Below, piece after piece: positions 34,414-42,847 of a stretch of DNA of 64,000 nt. Positions within the stretch are counted from its first letter, which is position 1. Every line of letters begins with the position of its first letter. Made by a program: the position numbers and the translations under genes. The DNA comes from JANRKF01 sp964518725 (lineage in GTDB: Bacteria > Pseudomonadota > Alphaproteobacteria > Rickettsiales > SXRF01). The stretch spans positions 16,005-80,004 of the forward strand of contig CAZFKP010000008.1 in the NCBI GenBank assembly GCA_964518725.1, written 5' to 3'. Under the pieces are notes generated by a model. That model did not search any database and had not been told where the DNA came from. It worked only from the letters and a program-made list of their open reading frames with translations.

Positions 34414-34520
34414 CTGCGATGAAAAAAGCGCGCAGGAATGGATACCGAAGGGAAGGAGTGTACATATAGGTACATGACCGACCGAAGGAGGCTCCATTCC
34501 AAGCAGATTTTCCATCGCAG
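34414..34520. repeat. Structured repeat family A, diverged copy 3
   Basis: A 107-base element in the gap between the SPOR gene and nagZ. Outer arms CTGCGATG / CATCGCAG, middle arms GGAATGGA / TCCATTCC and apical arms TGTAC / GTACA all pair. Compared with the copies near 28.3-28.5 kb, the outer arms differ at two positions on each side and the apical arm at one, with pairing kept each time, which points to selection on folded RNA or DNA. Confidence 0.88.
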
Positions 34521-34541
34521 TAGAAGTTATTAGGAGGGGTG

Positions 34542-35480
34542 TCACTTTACCACCATACAGGCCTGGCCGCTGCCGGACAGTTTCGCGCACAGCGCCTTGG
34601 CATCATCCGTGGCAACGCGCAGGCGGTAGAACACGCCCTTATCGCCGAGGTCGGCACGATTGATGACGGCGGATTTTCCGGCAAGGGCAGCGTGCTTTTT
34701 CTGGATTTTTACGAAGTCACCCTTGGCTTCCACCTCGCTTTTATAGGCACCGAGCTGCACCAGCTGCTTGCCTGCAGACGGTTTGACGGCAACAGCTTTC
34801 GGTTTCTCAACCGGCGCGGGGGCGGTTTCTTTCACTTCCAGCTTTTCTTCTTTCACCACTTCCTTAACCGGCTCTTTCGCGGGAGGGTTAAATGCCGATT
34901 TCGGCGTCAACTCCACCGCTTTGGTTTGTTCCGGCACCGGTTCGGCAACGGGCGCAGGCGCGGATGGGGCGGCCTCGACCGCCTGCTTGCCAAGCGCTTC
35001 CTGCACATTCACCACCTGTGGCGTCACCGGGGCGGCGGGGGCGGCGTCTTCATCGCCAAACACCTGCTCCGCACCAGCGGGGGCGGCAGGGGTCGCGGTG
35101 GCGAGTTTTTCATTCACCCAACTGGTTGTGCCGGATGCATCGGCGTCCTGAGGCATCGGCTCTTCCGGCGTCGGCAGCACACGCTCCACTTTGGCGGGCT
35201 GCTGGCCGTTTGCGAAGGTTTCAAAAATCGTCTTATCCTGGTTCGGGAACTGCATGCCGCCCGGATCTTCCGGTTTTTCCTTGATCGGCGTTTTGTCGGC
35301 TTCGATGACCATCAGCTCACCATCGCCGACCGACTGCGTGCCGGCGCGGTAAGCATAAATGGCCAGTGCGACGAATCCGCCAAAAGCGCAGATCAGCACC
35401 AGCGGCGGCAGGATGCGGGCGAGCGTGCCTTGCGGCTGTTCATCGAAAAGCGGGTCGTGGGAATCGTCGGGTCGAGCCAT
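34542..35480 (-). CDS. SPOR-domain membrane protein
   Basis: An inner-membrane protein with a short cytoplasmic N-terminus, one membrane helix (about residues 22-43), a long periplasmic linker very rich in Ala, Pro, Glu and Lys, and a C-terminal SPOR domain (about 236-312). SPOR domains bind denuded glycan strands at the division septum, so a cell-division or peptidoglycan role is likely. Its ATG overlaps the argS stop as TAATG. The Ala/Pro-rich linker is the kind of sequence prolyl hydroxylases can use, but it is periplasmic. Confidence 0.88.
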   Translation of the reverse strand: MARPDDSHDPLFDEQPQGTLARILPPLVLICAFGGFVALAIYAYRAGTQSVGDGELMVIEADKTPIKEKPEDPGGMQFPNQDKTIFETFANGQQPAKVERVLPTPEEPMPQDADASGTTSWVNEKLATATPAAPAGAEQVFGDEDAAPAAPVTPQVVNVQEALGKQAVEAAPSAPAPVAEPVPEQTKAVELTPKSAFNPPAKEPVKEVVKEEKLEVKETAPAPVEKPKAVAVKPSAGKQLVQLGAYKSEVEAKGDFVKIQKKHAALAGKSAVINRADLGDKGVFYRLRVATDDAKALCAKLSGSGQACMVVK

Positions 35481-37216
35481 TAGCGCAGTTCCTCCATGGG
35501 TTCAACGCCCATCACCATGAGGCCGGAAGCGATGACCTCCGAAACTGCACGGGCAAGAGCGATCCGTGATGCGGTTTTTTCTATAGCATCTTTTTGCAGA
35601 AAGCGAAGCGATAAATCGTCGTTACCGAGGTTCCACAGCCCATGGAACGCACCAGCCACCTCATGCAGGTAATAGGGAATGCGGTGCGGCTCAAGCGCGC
35701 TGGCTGCCTGCTCCACGAGGCGCGGCCAGTTGGCAAGCAGGCGGATGAGTGCGAGCTCCGCCGGGTGCGACAGCTCGGCAAGTATTTCTTTGGTTGGCGT
35801 TGCGGCACGTGCCACCGCTTCGGGAAATTCGGCCTGGGCGTTGCGGATGATCGAGTGGGCGCGCGCATGCGCGTACTGCACATAGAACACCGGATTGTCT
35901 TTCGATTGCTCCATCACCTTGGCGAAATCGAAATCGAGCGGGGCATCATTCTTGCGGGTGAGCATGATGAAACGAAAGACGCCCGCCCCTACCTCTTCCA
36001 CCACTTCGCGCACGGTGACGAAGGTGCCGGCGCGCTTGCTCATTTTCGCCGGCTCGCCGTTTCGCAGGAATTTGACCAGCTGGCAGAGCTTGATTTCCAG
36101 CTCGACCGTGCCGCCGGAAAGCGCTTTCACCACGGCTTTCAGGCGTTTCACATAGCCGCCATGGTCGGCGCCGAAAATATTGATGAGCAGGTGGAAGCCG
36201 CGTTTGCACTTGTCGTAATGGTAGGCGATATCGGGCGCGAAATAGGTCCACGACCCGTCGGATTTTTTGACCGCCCGGTCGGCATCGTCGCCAAACTCGG
36301 TGGATTTGAACAATGTCTGCGGGCGCGGCTCCCAATCGTCCGGCGCCTTACCCTTGGGCGCTTCGAGCACGCCTTCGTAAATCAGCCCCATCTTCGTCAG
36401 TTCGGCCAGCGCCGCATCCACCTTGCCAGCCTCGGTGATCGCACGCTCGGAAGTGAACACGTCATGCTGGATGCCGAGGGTCGCGAGGTCGTCCTTAATC
36501 ATCTGCATCATGGCGTCGATGGTGAAGGCGCGCACGGTGGGCAGCCACTCTCCGCGATCCTGCACCAACAGCTCCCTGCCGTGCGCCTCGCGCAAGCCTT
36601 CACCGACCGGCACCAGGTAATCGCCGGGATACATGCCTTCGGGGAATTCGCCGATCGCCTCGCCGCACGCTTCGCGGTAACGCAGGAATGCCGAATCGGC
36701 GAGCTTATCGACCTGCGCCCCGGCATCGTTGATGTAATATTCCTTGGTCACGCTGTAGCCCGCTTTGATGAGCAGCATGGCGAGCGCATCGCCCACCACC
36801 GCGCCGCGCCCATGGCCGACATGCATCGGCCCCGTCGGGTTGGCCGAGACGAATTCGACATTTACTTTTTTCCCGTCGCCCATCTGCGAATTGCCGTAGC
36901 CCCGCCCGTGTTCGAGGATCACCGAAACCTGCTGCTGCCACACGCTGGGGGAAAGGGTCAGGTTGATGAAGCCGGGACCTGCGATCTCCACCTTCTCAAC
37001 CGCCGCCATGTTGTTCAAATGTTCCGCCAGCTCACCGGCGAGTTGCTTGGGGTTACCGCCAACCTGCGCCGCCATCACCATGGCGGCGTTGGTGGCGATG
37101 TCGCCATGGCTCGCGTCTTTGGGCGGCACGGCGTCGATTTTTTCCACATTCACCTGCGGGTAATGCTGGCGCACGAGGTTCTTGATCGCGTCGTTAATCT
37201 GGGCGTAAATATTCAT
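35480..37216 (-). CDS. argS: Arginyl-tRNA synthetase
   Basis: Class I synthetase charging tRNA-Arg. The HIGH-type motif is ANPTGPMHVGHGRGAVVGD and the KMSKS-type motif is PAKMSKRAGTFVTV. The N-terminal Add1-like tRNA-binding domain and the C-terminal anticodon-binding DALR domain are present in the 578-residue protein. It is coupled to the downstream SPOR gene, in the usual alphaproteobacterial order dgt-argS-SPOR-nagZ, here interrupted upstream by two unrecognised genes. Confidence 0.97.
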   Translation of the reverse strand: MNIYAQINDAIKNLVRQHYPQVNVEKIDAVPPKDASHGDIATNAAMVMAAQVGGNPKQLAGELAEHLNNMAAVEKVEIAGPGFINLTLSPSVWQQQVSVILEHGRGYGNSQMGDGKKVNVEFVSANPTGPMHVGHGRGAVVGDALAMLLIKAGYSVTKEYYINDAGAQVDKLADSAFLRYREACGEAIGEFPEGMYPGDYLVPVGEGLREAHGRELLVQDRGEWLPTVRAFTIDAMMQMIKDDLATLGIQHDVFTSERAITEAGKVDAALAELTKMGLIYEGVLEAPKGKAPDDWEPRPQTLFKSTEFGDDADRAVKKSDGSWTYFAPDIAYHYDKCKRGFHLLINIFGADHGGYVKRLKAVVKALSGGTVELEIKLCQLVKFLRNGEPAKMSKRAGTFVTVREVVEEVGAGVFRFIMLTRKNDAPLDFDFAKVMEQSKDNPVFYVQYAHARAHSIIRNAQAEFPEAVARAATPTKEILAELSHPAELALIRLLANWPRLVEQAASALEPHRIPYYLHEVAGAFHGLWNLGNDDLSLRFLQKDAIEKTASRIALARAVSEVIASGLMVMGVEPMEELR

Positions 37217-37285
37217 GCGCCTGATTTCTAGAGAAAAACATCACGAATGCAAGGGATTTTGCGGCTAGAAAGTCCCGCCGGCGGC

Positions 37286-37828
37286 TTACCTCCCGACCAC
37301 ACTCACCTCGGACACCCTAGCATTTTTTGCCTGCTCGAGCGCCGCGACATAATCGATGGGGTGATCGTGATAATCGCTGATTTGCTTGTTAAATAACGCC
37401 AGCGCGCTGGTTTTGGTGGCCTCATCGAGATCGAGAATAGCGAGCATTGCGAAGAAGTCTTGCTGGTACTCCCGATAGCTTATTTCCGGAACCAGCCCAT
37501 CCAGCATGTTGTTTAACAGATGTGTTCTCGATGCAGCCTGTTTTCCCCGATTCGGCCAATCACACGCCAAGACTATATCGGCAAGAGATGCCACAGCGTA
37601 TTCGCGATTAAGCTCGCGTGCCAGAGTATCGGCATCCGCTGACCTCACGATCATGGTACTGCCATCATAAGTAATCTTATAACAATCTTTCAATATCGGC
37701 ACGAGCAACCGCCGCAACTCAGTATACATCCCAATATCACGAGGCCCGGAACGACGTCTCAGGCGTGAAGGATAGCGAGGGAAGCTTCCGGTATGATCAC
37801 CCGACTCTTCGGTCATTTTGCTGCCCAT
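37286..37828 (-). CDS. Hypothetical protein, 180 residues
   Basis: Not recognised. Mostly helical and soluble, with a basic N-terminus and an acidic C-terminal half. It includes MYTELRRLLVPILKDCYKI and LNREYAVASLADIVLACD. There is no signal peptide. It stands between dgt and argS, where related genomes usually have no gene, together with the lipoprotein gene further upstream; both look like later additions. The ribosome site is weak and the start is uncertain. Confidence 0.55.
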   Translation of the reverse strand: MGSKMTEESGDHTGSFPRYPSRLRRRSGPRDIGMYTELRRLLVPILKDCYKITYDGSTMIVRSADADTLARELNREYAVASLADIVLACDWPNRGKQAASRTHLLNNMLDGLVPEISYREYQQDFFAMLAILDLDEATKTSALALFNKQISDYHDHPIDYVAALEQAKNARVSEVSVVGR

Positions 37829-37923
37829 GACTAGTTCTTTGAGCGTCTGATTTTACAATAAAAATGCAATCATTGCAATGATTTGTCGTGAACCAACCAC
37901 CAAAATATTGCCGAAAAGAAGCC

Positions 37924-37982
37924 AAAAAAAAACCCGCTCGGCTCGCTCCGTTCCCTTTCGGGATTGGAGCAAGCGTTGCGGG
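37924..37982 (-). terminator. Rho-independent terminator after the 361-residue lipoprotein gene
   Basis: Read on the minus strand, a long hairpin (37982-37933) with pairs CCCGC/GCGGG, GCT/AGC and GCTCC/GGAGC separated by small symmetric internal loops is followed by nine consecutive T residues (37932-37924). It lies 20 bases after the lipoprotein stop. Confidence 0.85.
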
Positions 37983-38001
37983 CGATGGCCTAGAGCCGAA
38001 G

Positions 38002-39087
38002 CTACCTAGGAATTGTAATTTTCATCTCGTTCAGCGCCTCATTGAGGATGTGGTTGACCACCCCCCCGTAATGGCGCCTAACAAGGATGTACTCGCCATC
38101 CTTGCGATAGATTGTCGCCTCCGTGGTATCCACGAAAGGAATTTCTCCCTCCTTGGAATCAGGCACCATTAGCAGGCCGACACTACAATCACCGTAGATG
38201 ACACCAAACACAACTCCGCTTTGACGCGGACTGGTCGGCGTCTTTCCGACGACGTACACCCCGGTGACGATGATGCTCCCCTCTTCGTCTTTCCTGCTCA
38301 CCTTGAAATGAAACACCATCTTTCCGAGTGTATTCTTGTCCTTTGCTTCGAACTCGTTGGGGAGTTCGGTGTTGAGGATTTCCTCAGCATCGAGATTGTT
38401 GTCCTCAGGATTGACCATTGTGAAATGATCCCCCTCAACAACAACCTTGCCACTCCAAGAAACCAGCCCATCGAAACCACGGCCACTGCTGGACATGCCT
38501 AAGCAGTCCAGTCGGCAGCCATAATCGGACGCCCAGAACATACACTCGCCGGTCTTGCCCTGGCAGTGCCAGAGACCAGTCATGTATGCATAACTGGACA
38601 CCACCACTTCTGCCTCGATGCTCATGGGCGTGGGCAAGAACCCAACGCTCGTGAACATACCGTCAACCTTGACTTTCACTACGGTTCCCTCCTCTGCCCC
38701 CGTAAAGAGAGCGGGGAGTTCGCCAGAGTAATTGTCCGGGTTTTCGGCGCGGTCGCGGCTGAAATCCTGAACGATCTCGTCGATCGTCCGGGGGCCTTGG
38801 CGCGGAATCTCCAGTTGCCGTTTTTCGAGCTTTGGAAGCTCAAGCGCGACAACCGCTCGGTCGACGCCATCATCATCGCCCTTGGGGTTAACGACCCCTG
38901 GGGCGACTCCTACTATTTTTGCCTTTGGGGCTTCAACAGGCACCACCTCCGAAATACCGGGGGTGATGGAGACCGACTCAGTGACAGCGGCACGAGGCGC
39001 TTCGGCCTCAACCGGAACCTTCGGGGTCTCGGTTCCACAACCAACGAACAAAACTGCGACGAACAGAGCTGCGACGAACTTCTGCAT
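38002..39087 (-). CDS. Lipoprotein of unknown function, 361 residues
   Basis: Signal peptide and lipobox are clear (MQKFVAALFVAVLFVGCG, Cys17). The mature N-terminus is a Pro/Glu/Val-rich tether of about 90 residues, followed by a globular domain. That domain has four closely spaced cysteines (WHCQGKTGECMF...CRLDC), probably two disulfides, and several beta-strand-like segments. Family not recognised. It is a single-gene unit with a strong terminator downstream and a 700-base non-coding region upstream, between dgt and argS. Nothing shows its function. Confidence 0.7.
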   Translation of the reverse strand: MQKFVAALFVAVLFVGCGTETPKVPVEAEAPRAAVTESVSITPGISEVVPVEAPKAKIVGVAPGVVNPKGDDDGVDRAVVALELPKLEKRQLEIPRQGPRTIDEIVQDFSRDRAENPDNYSGELPALFTGAEEGTVVKVKVDGMFTSVGFLPTPMSIEAEVVVSSYAYMTGLWHCQGKTGECMFWASDYGCRLDCLGMSSSGRGFDGLVSWSGKVVVEGDHFTMVNPEDNNLDAEEILNTELPNEFEAKDKNTLGKMVFHFKVSRKDEEGSIIVTGVYVVGKTPTSPRQSGVVFGVIYGDCSVGLLMVPDSKEGEIPFVDTTEATIYRKDGEYILVRRHYGGVVNHILNEALNEMKITIPR

Positions 39088-39210
39088 GATTCGATTCCTC
39101 GAACTGCGAGAACTTGAACGTGCGGCACGATAATGTGCGACGCACGTGGGACACCCGGATTGGGTGCCTTACGCGGACGCTCGACATTCCAACAAGGAAG
39201 CGAGCGGTAG

Positions 39211-39234
39211 GTTCAAAAAACGGGTTTTTTGAAC
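39211..39234. repeat. Perfect inverted repeat upstream of the lipoprotein gene
   Basis: Arms GTTCAAAAAAC and GTTTTTTGAAC are exact reverse complements separated by GG. The element lies about 124 bases before the lipoprotein ATG. It could be an operator for a dimeric regulator or a hairpin; the A/T-rich arms would make a weak terminator. Confidence 0.6.
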
Positions 39235-39373
39235 ACTGTGACTCTGTGCCGGGGGTGCAAACGGATGCCCCCATGGCGGAGATATATTAACCATATGTTA
39301 ACATATTGGGTGCGGTTTTTCAATAAAAATGCTCATCTGGGCGGGTTTTTCGCCATGATGGGAATAGTGGTAA

Positions 39374-39497
39374 AAAACCCTGTGATATGAAGGGGCTAGC
39401 CTGAATTAGCCGTGGCGAAGCAAAAAGAATGGTCATGCGAATTCAGTAGAATGAGCCAGAAAACCCTGTGATATGAAGAGGCTAGCCTGAATCAGCC
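39374..39497. repeat. Pair of 38-base direct repeats
   Basis: Copies at 39374-39411 and 39460-39497 both start AAAACCCTGTGATATGAAG and differ at two positions; copy spacing is 86 bases. Each contains a GGCTA...(T)AGCC mini-hairpin. The second copy runs into the family B hairpin. Confidence 0.75.
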
Positions 39498-39499
39498 CT

Positions 39500-39543
39500 G
39501 AGCGCGCTTCATGCGGTTTCCAGTAGGAAAGCGCGGGAGCAAG
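39500..39543. repeat. Hairpin repeat family B, copy 2
   Basis: Shares flanks GAGC.CGCTTCATGCG and GCGGGAGCAA with the copy at 29297-29340, while the stem reads GCGGTTTCC-AGTA-GGAAAGCGC, with pairing kept except for one G-G mismatch. Confidence 0.72.
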
Positions 39544-39788
39544 AAAATGCATTTCCCCCCTTCCGTGACGTTTACAACCCGTGGGACACTCTCCCTGAGG
39601 GCGGCAGTTAGGCTGAATGCAACGGCATCATTCCCCGCTCTAACGAAAGGGAGAATCGCGTATGAAAGAACCATGAACAGCTTAGAAAGCCCGCATCGAC
39701 GGATGCGTAATTTGGCACAATACGGCTTGCTTTGGGTAAGCCGGGGTTTTCAGGACGGGCACCGGTACGGATAAACCGGGAGTGAATA

Positions 39789-40961
39789 TTATTTCCCCAG
39801 CCAGCTCCGCGCATGTACATCGAACACACGGCTATGCTCGTCGAGGGCAAAGCGATCGGTCATCCCGGCGATGAAATCGGCGGCGACTTTGGCGGTTTTC
39901 TCGGTGTTCGGCGCGTCGGTAAGCTGCCGCCATGCGGTGGGTAAACATTCCGGCTCGGCAAGGAAAAACCCGAACAATTCCTTCACCACCCGTTCGGCTT
40001 TGCTGGCCATCCGGTTCACCTTGTAGTGGCGATACATCCGGCGCATGAGGAACGCTTTCAGGGCTTTATTCTGCGCCTGCATGCCATCTGAAAATGCGAT
40101 CAGCGGGCGACCAAGAGCACGGATATCGGCGACCGTTTTTACCCCCGCCGCGGCGATATTTTCCTCGGAGGTGGTAATCAGGTCGGTGACCATGCGGTTG
40201 ATGACGCGGCGGATCGATTCGTGGATCAGCCGGGTCTCCGGAATATCCGGATAACGCTTCTTCACCTCATGAAAAACCGCCGCCACTTGCGGCACATCAT
40301 CAAGGTCGGCAATCGAAAACAACCCGGCGCGCAGGCCGTCGTCAATGTCATGATTGTTGTAGGCAATATCATCGGAAAGCGATGCCACCTGGGCTTCTCC
40401 GCTGGCATAGCTCGAAAGCTCAAGATCGTGCCGCGCATTATATTCGGCAATCGCCCTCGGCACATCTTTCACTAGCGGCCCATTATGCTTGGCGATGCCC
40501 TCCAGCGTTTCCCATGTCAGGTTCAGCCCGTCAAATTCCGCATAGCGCTGCTCCAGGCTGGTGATGAGCCTCAGCGTGTGGCCGTTATGGTCGAACCCTC
40601 CAAACGGCGCCATCACTTCGGATAAGCCATCTTCACCGGCATGGCCGAACGGCGTGTGGCCGAGGTCGTGTGCGAGCGCCAGCGTCTCCGCCAGATCCTC
40701 ATTCAACCCAAGCGAACGGCAAATTGAACGCGCCATCTGCGAGACTTCCAAACTATGGGTGAGCCGGGTGCGGTAATGGTCGCCCTCATGATTGACGAAC
40801 ACCTGGGTTTTATACTCAAGGCGCCGGAAGGCGGTGGAATGAATGATGCGGTCGCGATCCCGCTGGAACAGGCTGCGCGTGTTGCTCTCCGGCTCGGCAA
40901 ATAGCCGCCCACTGCTGGTTTCGGGTGTACATGCGTAAGGTGCGGTAGTCAGGTTGGCCAT
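39789..40961 (-). CDS. dgt: dGTP triphosphohydrolase-like HD-domain protein
   Basis: Hydrolyses dNTPs to nucleosides and triphosphate, affecting dNTP pools. The 390-residue protein begins with the family pattern FQRDRDRIIHSTAFRRLEYK, followed by NHEGDHYRTRLTHSLEVSQ and the HD metal site LALAHDLGHTPFGHAGE. A second conserved part is ASLSDDIAYNNHDIDDGLRA. It is near erpA and upstream of argS, as in many alphaproteobacteria, though two foreign-looking genes intervene before argS. Confidence 0.94.
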   Translation of the reverse strand: MANLTTAPYACTPETSSGRLFAEPESNTRSLFQRDRDRIIHSTAFRRLEYKTQVFVNHEGDHYRTRLTHSLEVSQMARSICRSLGLNEDLAETLALAHDLGHTPFGHAGEDGLSEVMAPFGGFDHNGHTLRLITSLEQRYAEFDGLNLTWETLEGIAKHNGPLVKDVPRAIAEYNARHDLELSSYASGEAQVASLSDDIAYNNHDIDDGLRAGLFSIADLDDVPQVAAVFHEVKKRYPDIPETRLIHESIRRVINRMVTDLITTSEENIAAAGVKTVADIRALGRPLIAFSDGMQAQNKALKAFLMRRMYRHYKVNRMASKAERVVKELFGFFLAEPECLPTAWRQLTDAPNTEKTAKVAADFIAGMTDRFALDEHSRVFDVHARSWLGK

Positions 40962-41008
40962 GTGCCGAGGCTAGCGAAATGCCACCTATCACGCAAGTGG
41001 CAACTCAA

Positions 41009-41569
41009 TTAGCTGCCAGCAATGCTCCAGCCCATCTCATGAGTGCGCGCATCACGATCTGCCCATTTTCCCTGAACAAGCGGCTGCAAATGCCCCGCCA
41101 AGGCAGTGAGTGCTTCCCTGCACGACGGGCTTAAGTTATCAAGATCAATGGCTGCTAATTTTTCAATAGTATGATGTGTCAGGCCGGTGAGTTCCAGATG
41201 CTTTTGGGCGTCCAACCTTGCGACCCCTTCATTCAGTGCCGCCAAGTAAGGCTCCCATCCATTGGTAGCAAGTTCCCGGCCAGTTTTACTGAAGAGCAGA
41301 ACATCATCCGCCTGCCGGAACGCTCCTACGGTGGTCAATTGCTCAAAAGCCACCGTATAATCACCTTCGCTAATGTGAGGATGGGCAGCCAGATATTGAT
41401 CTTTTAATGCCCGGTAGCTGAACATATTTGGCTTTAATGCTTCACTTTCTGAAGTTTTTCTCTCCTCAACCAATCTAGCTTTCTCCTCGGCGCGCACCCG
41501 GGCGATGTTATTGGCAAACGCCGCGATACTGTAAGCCACTGCACCGTCAAGAATGTTAGAGTCCGCCAT
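41009..41569 (-). CDS. Hypothetical protein, 186 residues
   Basis: Not recognised. A soluble, helical, slightly acidic protein. The ATG at 41569 (MADSNILDGAVAYSIAAF) follows GAGGG with a five-base gap and was preferred over 41584. It contains a Lys/Glu-rich helix near residues 30-45. It lies between dgt and the divergent erpA and is AT-richer than both. No signal or membrane segment. Confidence 0.58.
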   Translation of the reverse strand: MADSNILDGAVAYSIAAFANNIARVRAEEKARLVEERKTSESEALKPNMFSYRALKDQYLAAHPHISEGDYTVAFEQLTTVGAFRQADDVLLFSKTGRELATNGWEPYLAALNEGVARLDAQKHLELTGLTHHTIEKLAAIDLDNLSPSCREALTALAGHLQPLVQGKWADRDARTHEMGWSIAGS

Positions 41570-41708
41570 GATATCCCTCACCATTAATAATTAGTTAACT
41601 AATTTAAACTATTTGCCGATGCCTGTCAACAGCAGAATAGCGCCTTGGATTATATGATAAAATCCGCCCCCCCTTGCAAAACGCTCTGATTTATTCCATA
41701 TTTACGCT

Positions 41709-42053
41709 ATGGAACCATCTACCGAAACCTTTTCCTTAACCCCATCGGCCGCCAGCCGGGTCGCCCACCTGCTATCCGATGAACCGGAGGGCACGGTGTT
41801 TGTCGTGGAAGTGCTCGGCGGCGGGTGCTCAGGGTTCCAATACCATTTCAACCTTGCCGCCAGACCGGCGGCACCGGGTGATATCCTCATCGAAGAGGGT
41901 GGCGCGAAAGTGCTGGTGGACGATGTGTCGCTCGGGCTACTCAAAGGCTCGGTGCTCGATTACACCGAAGACCTCGCCAGCGCCGGGTTTGTGGTGAAAA
42001 ACCCCAACGCCACCGCCAAATGCGGTTGCGGCAACAGTTTCTCGGTGATGTAA
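41709..42053 (+). CDS. erpA: Iron-sulfur cluster insertion protein ErpA/HesB type
   Basis: A-type carrier that passes Fe-S clusters to apoproteins. The 114-residue protein has the three conserved cysteines Cys40 (GGGCSGFQYHF), Cys105 and Cys107 (KCGCGNSFSV). The erpA-xthA and erpA-dgt neighbourhood is typical of alphaproteobacteria. It is followed after two bases by a sigma-factor-like gene that has been wedged between erpA and xthA. Confidence 0.94.
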   Translation: MEPSTETFSLTPSAASRVAHLLSDEPEGTVFVVEVLGGGCSGFQYHFNLAARPAAPGDILIEEGGAKVLVDDVSLGLLKGSVLDYTEDLASAGFVVKNPNATAKCGCGNSFSVM

Positions 42054-42055
42054 GT

Positions 42056-42847
42056 ATGGCCGAATCTGAAGAACTCTCAGCTGGAGCACTTTTAGCCCAG
42101 CAATTTAATGAAGAATTTGAGTCCTGCATTCGCACTTTGCAAGCAAATCCCACTGATGCAGTCGCTAACAACAAACTTGCGGACATACTTTTAGTGTACT
42201 TAAAGAAGAAAAGCGGCATATTTGCTCGCAGATACCCCGATCCGAATGATCTGGAGGACATTGTGCAGAAAACCGCCGTTAGTTTACTGTCTTACTTCAA
42301 GAAAACCGGCTTCCAACGCTTGGAGAACCCGTCATCTTATGTCCTCGGGAGCATGAGACATCAATGCACCGGACACAGGAGGCACCAGCATCCTGTGCTC
42401 ACAGGTCTTGGAGATGAGAAAGACGATCGTATGCCTAATGCAACAATACTGGATATGGGAAGGCCAACCCATAGTTTGCGAGGCGTAGGAGTTGAGATGA
42501 TTGATGATAACGTGCCGCAGGTGGAAGATTTTTATACAGATAACGAGCTCACTCTCTTAAAAAAAAGTATTGCCACCCTTGCTGAGAAAGACGCTGACAA
42601 TCAACTATTGCTCAATAGCACTTATCTCTGCAATCCGCGCAAAAGTTCGCAGCAACTGGCGAATGAGATGGGCTGCCCTCCTACGACTGCCAGAAGCCGC
42701 CTTCATACAGCTAAAAGGCGTCTATTTGGTGTTATTCCGGACGTTGCAAATACAGCCGATATTCCTCAAGAAATCGCTGAATCCCTTGCCGCAAAGCTTC
42801 TTTTATTAAACGCAAAGCTTTACCGCCTCGGCGGCGTCGAGTTATGA
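42056..42847 (+). CDS. ECF-like sigma factor (putative)
   Basis: A 263-residue protein with two regions resembling sigma-70 family members. A region-2-like stretch contains DPNDLEDIVQKTAVSLLSYF and ENPSSYVLGSMRHQCTGHRR; a region-4-like helix-turn-helix contains SQQLANEMGCPPTTARSRLH and TAKRRLF. A linker of about 90 residues between them is longer than usual, and about 35 C-terminal residues follow. No anti-sigma factor is adjacent. The ATG at 42056 follows the erpA stop closely, and its TGA overlaps the xthA ATG (ATGA), so the three genes are probably co-translated. It is AT-richer than its neighbours. Confidence 0.65.
   Translation: MAESEELSAGALLAQQFNEEFESCIRTLQANPTDAVANNKLADILLVYLKKKSGIFARRYPDPNDLEDIVQKTAVSLLSYFKKTGFQRLENPSSYVLGSMRHQCTGHRRHQHPVLTGLGDEKDDRMPNATILDMGRPTHSLRGVGVEMIDDNVPQVEDFYTDNELTLLKKSIATLAEKDADNQLLLNSTYLCNPRKSSQQLANEMGCPPTTARSRLHTAKRRLFGVIPDVANTADIPQEIAESLAAKLLLLNAKLYRLGGVEL

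Larger units (their letters stand above)
39088..39788. other. 700-base stretch without a convincing gene
   Basis: Short open frames exist on both strands but none has a good ribosome site or protein-like composition. The region holds a perfect 11-base inverted repeat (39211-39234), two 38-base direct repeats (39374-39411 and 39460-39497) and a family B hairpin (39500-39543). An unrecognised structured RNA cannot be excluded, but no tRNA, tmRNA, RNase P or SRP RNA signature was found. Confidence 0.6.

Noticed and set aside
34539..35483. 314-residue plus-strand frame rich in Phe, His, Arg and Gly
   Set aside because: Exact antisense of the SPOR-domain gene, whose membrane helix and SPOR domain are convincing; composition is that of a shadow frame.
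35642..37231. 529-residue plus-strand frame
   Set aside because: Antisense to argS, which has complete synthetase motifs; no ribosome site or family pattern.
39511..39774. 87-residue plus-strand open frame in the dgt upstream region
   Set aside because: It starts inside a hairpin repeat, has no ribosome site, and shows no protein-like periodicity; treated as non-coding.
39540..39785. Segment resembling an RNase P RNA end (CCCGGCTTA-like) or another structured RNA
   Set aside because: Only a short coincidental match; none of the conserved RNase P, tmRNA, SRP or 6S core motifs could be found.
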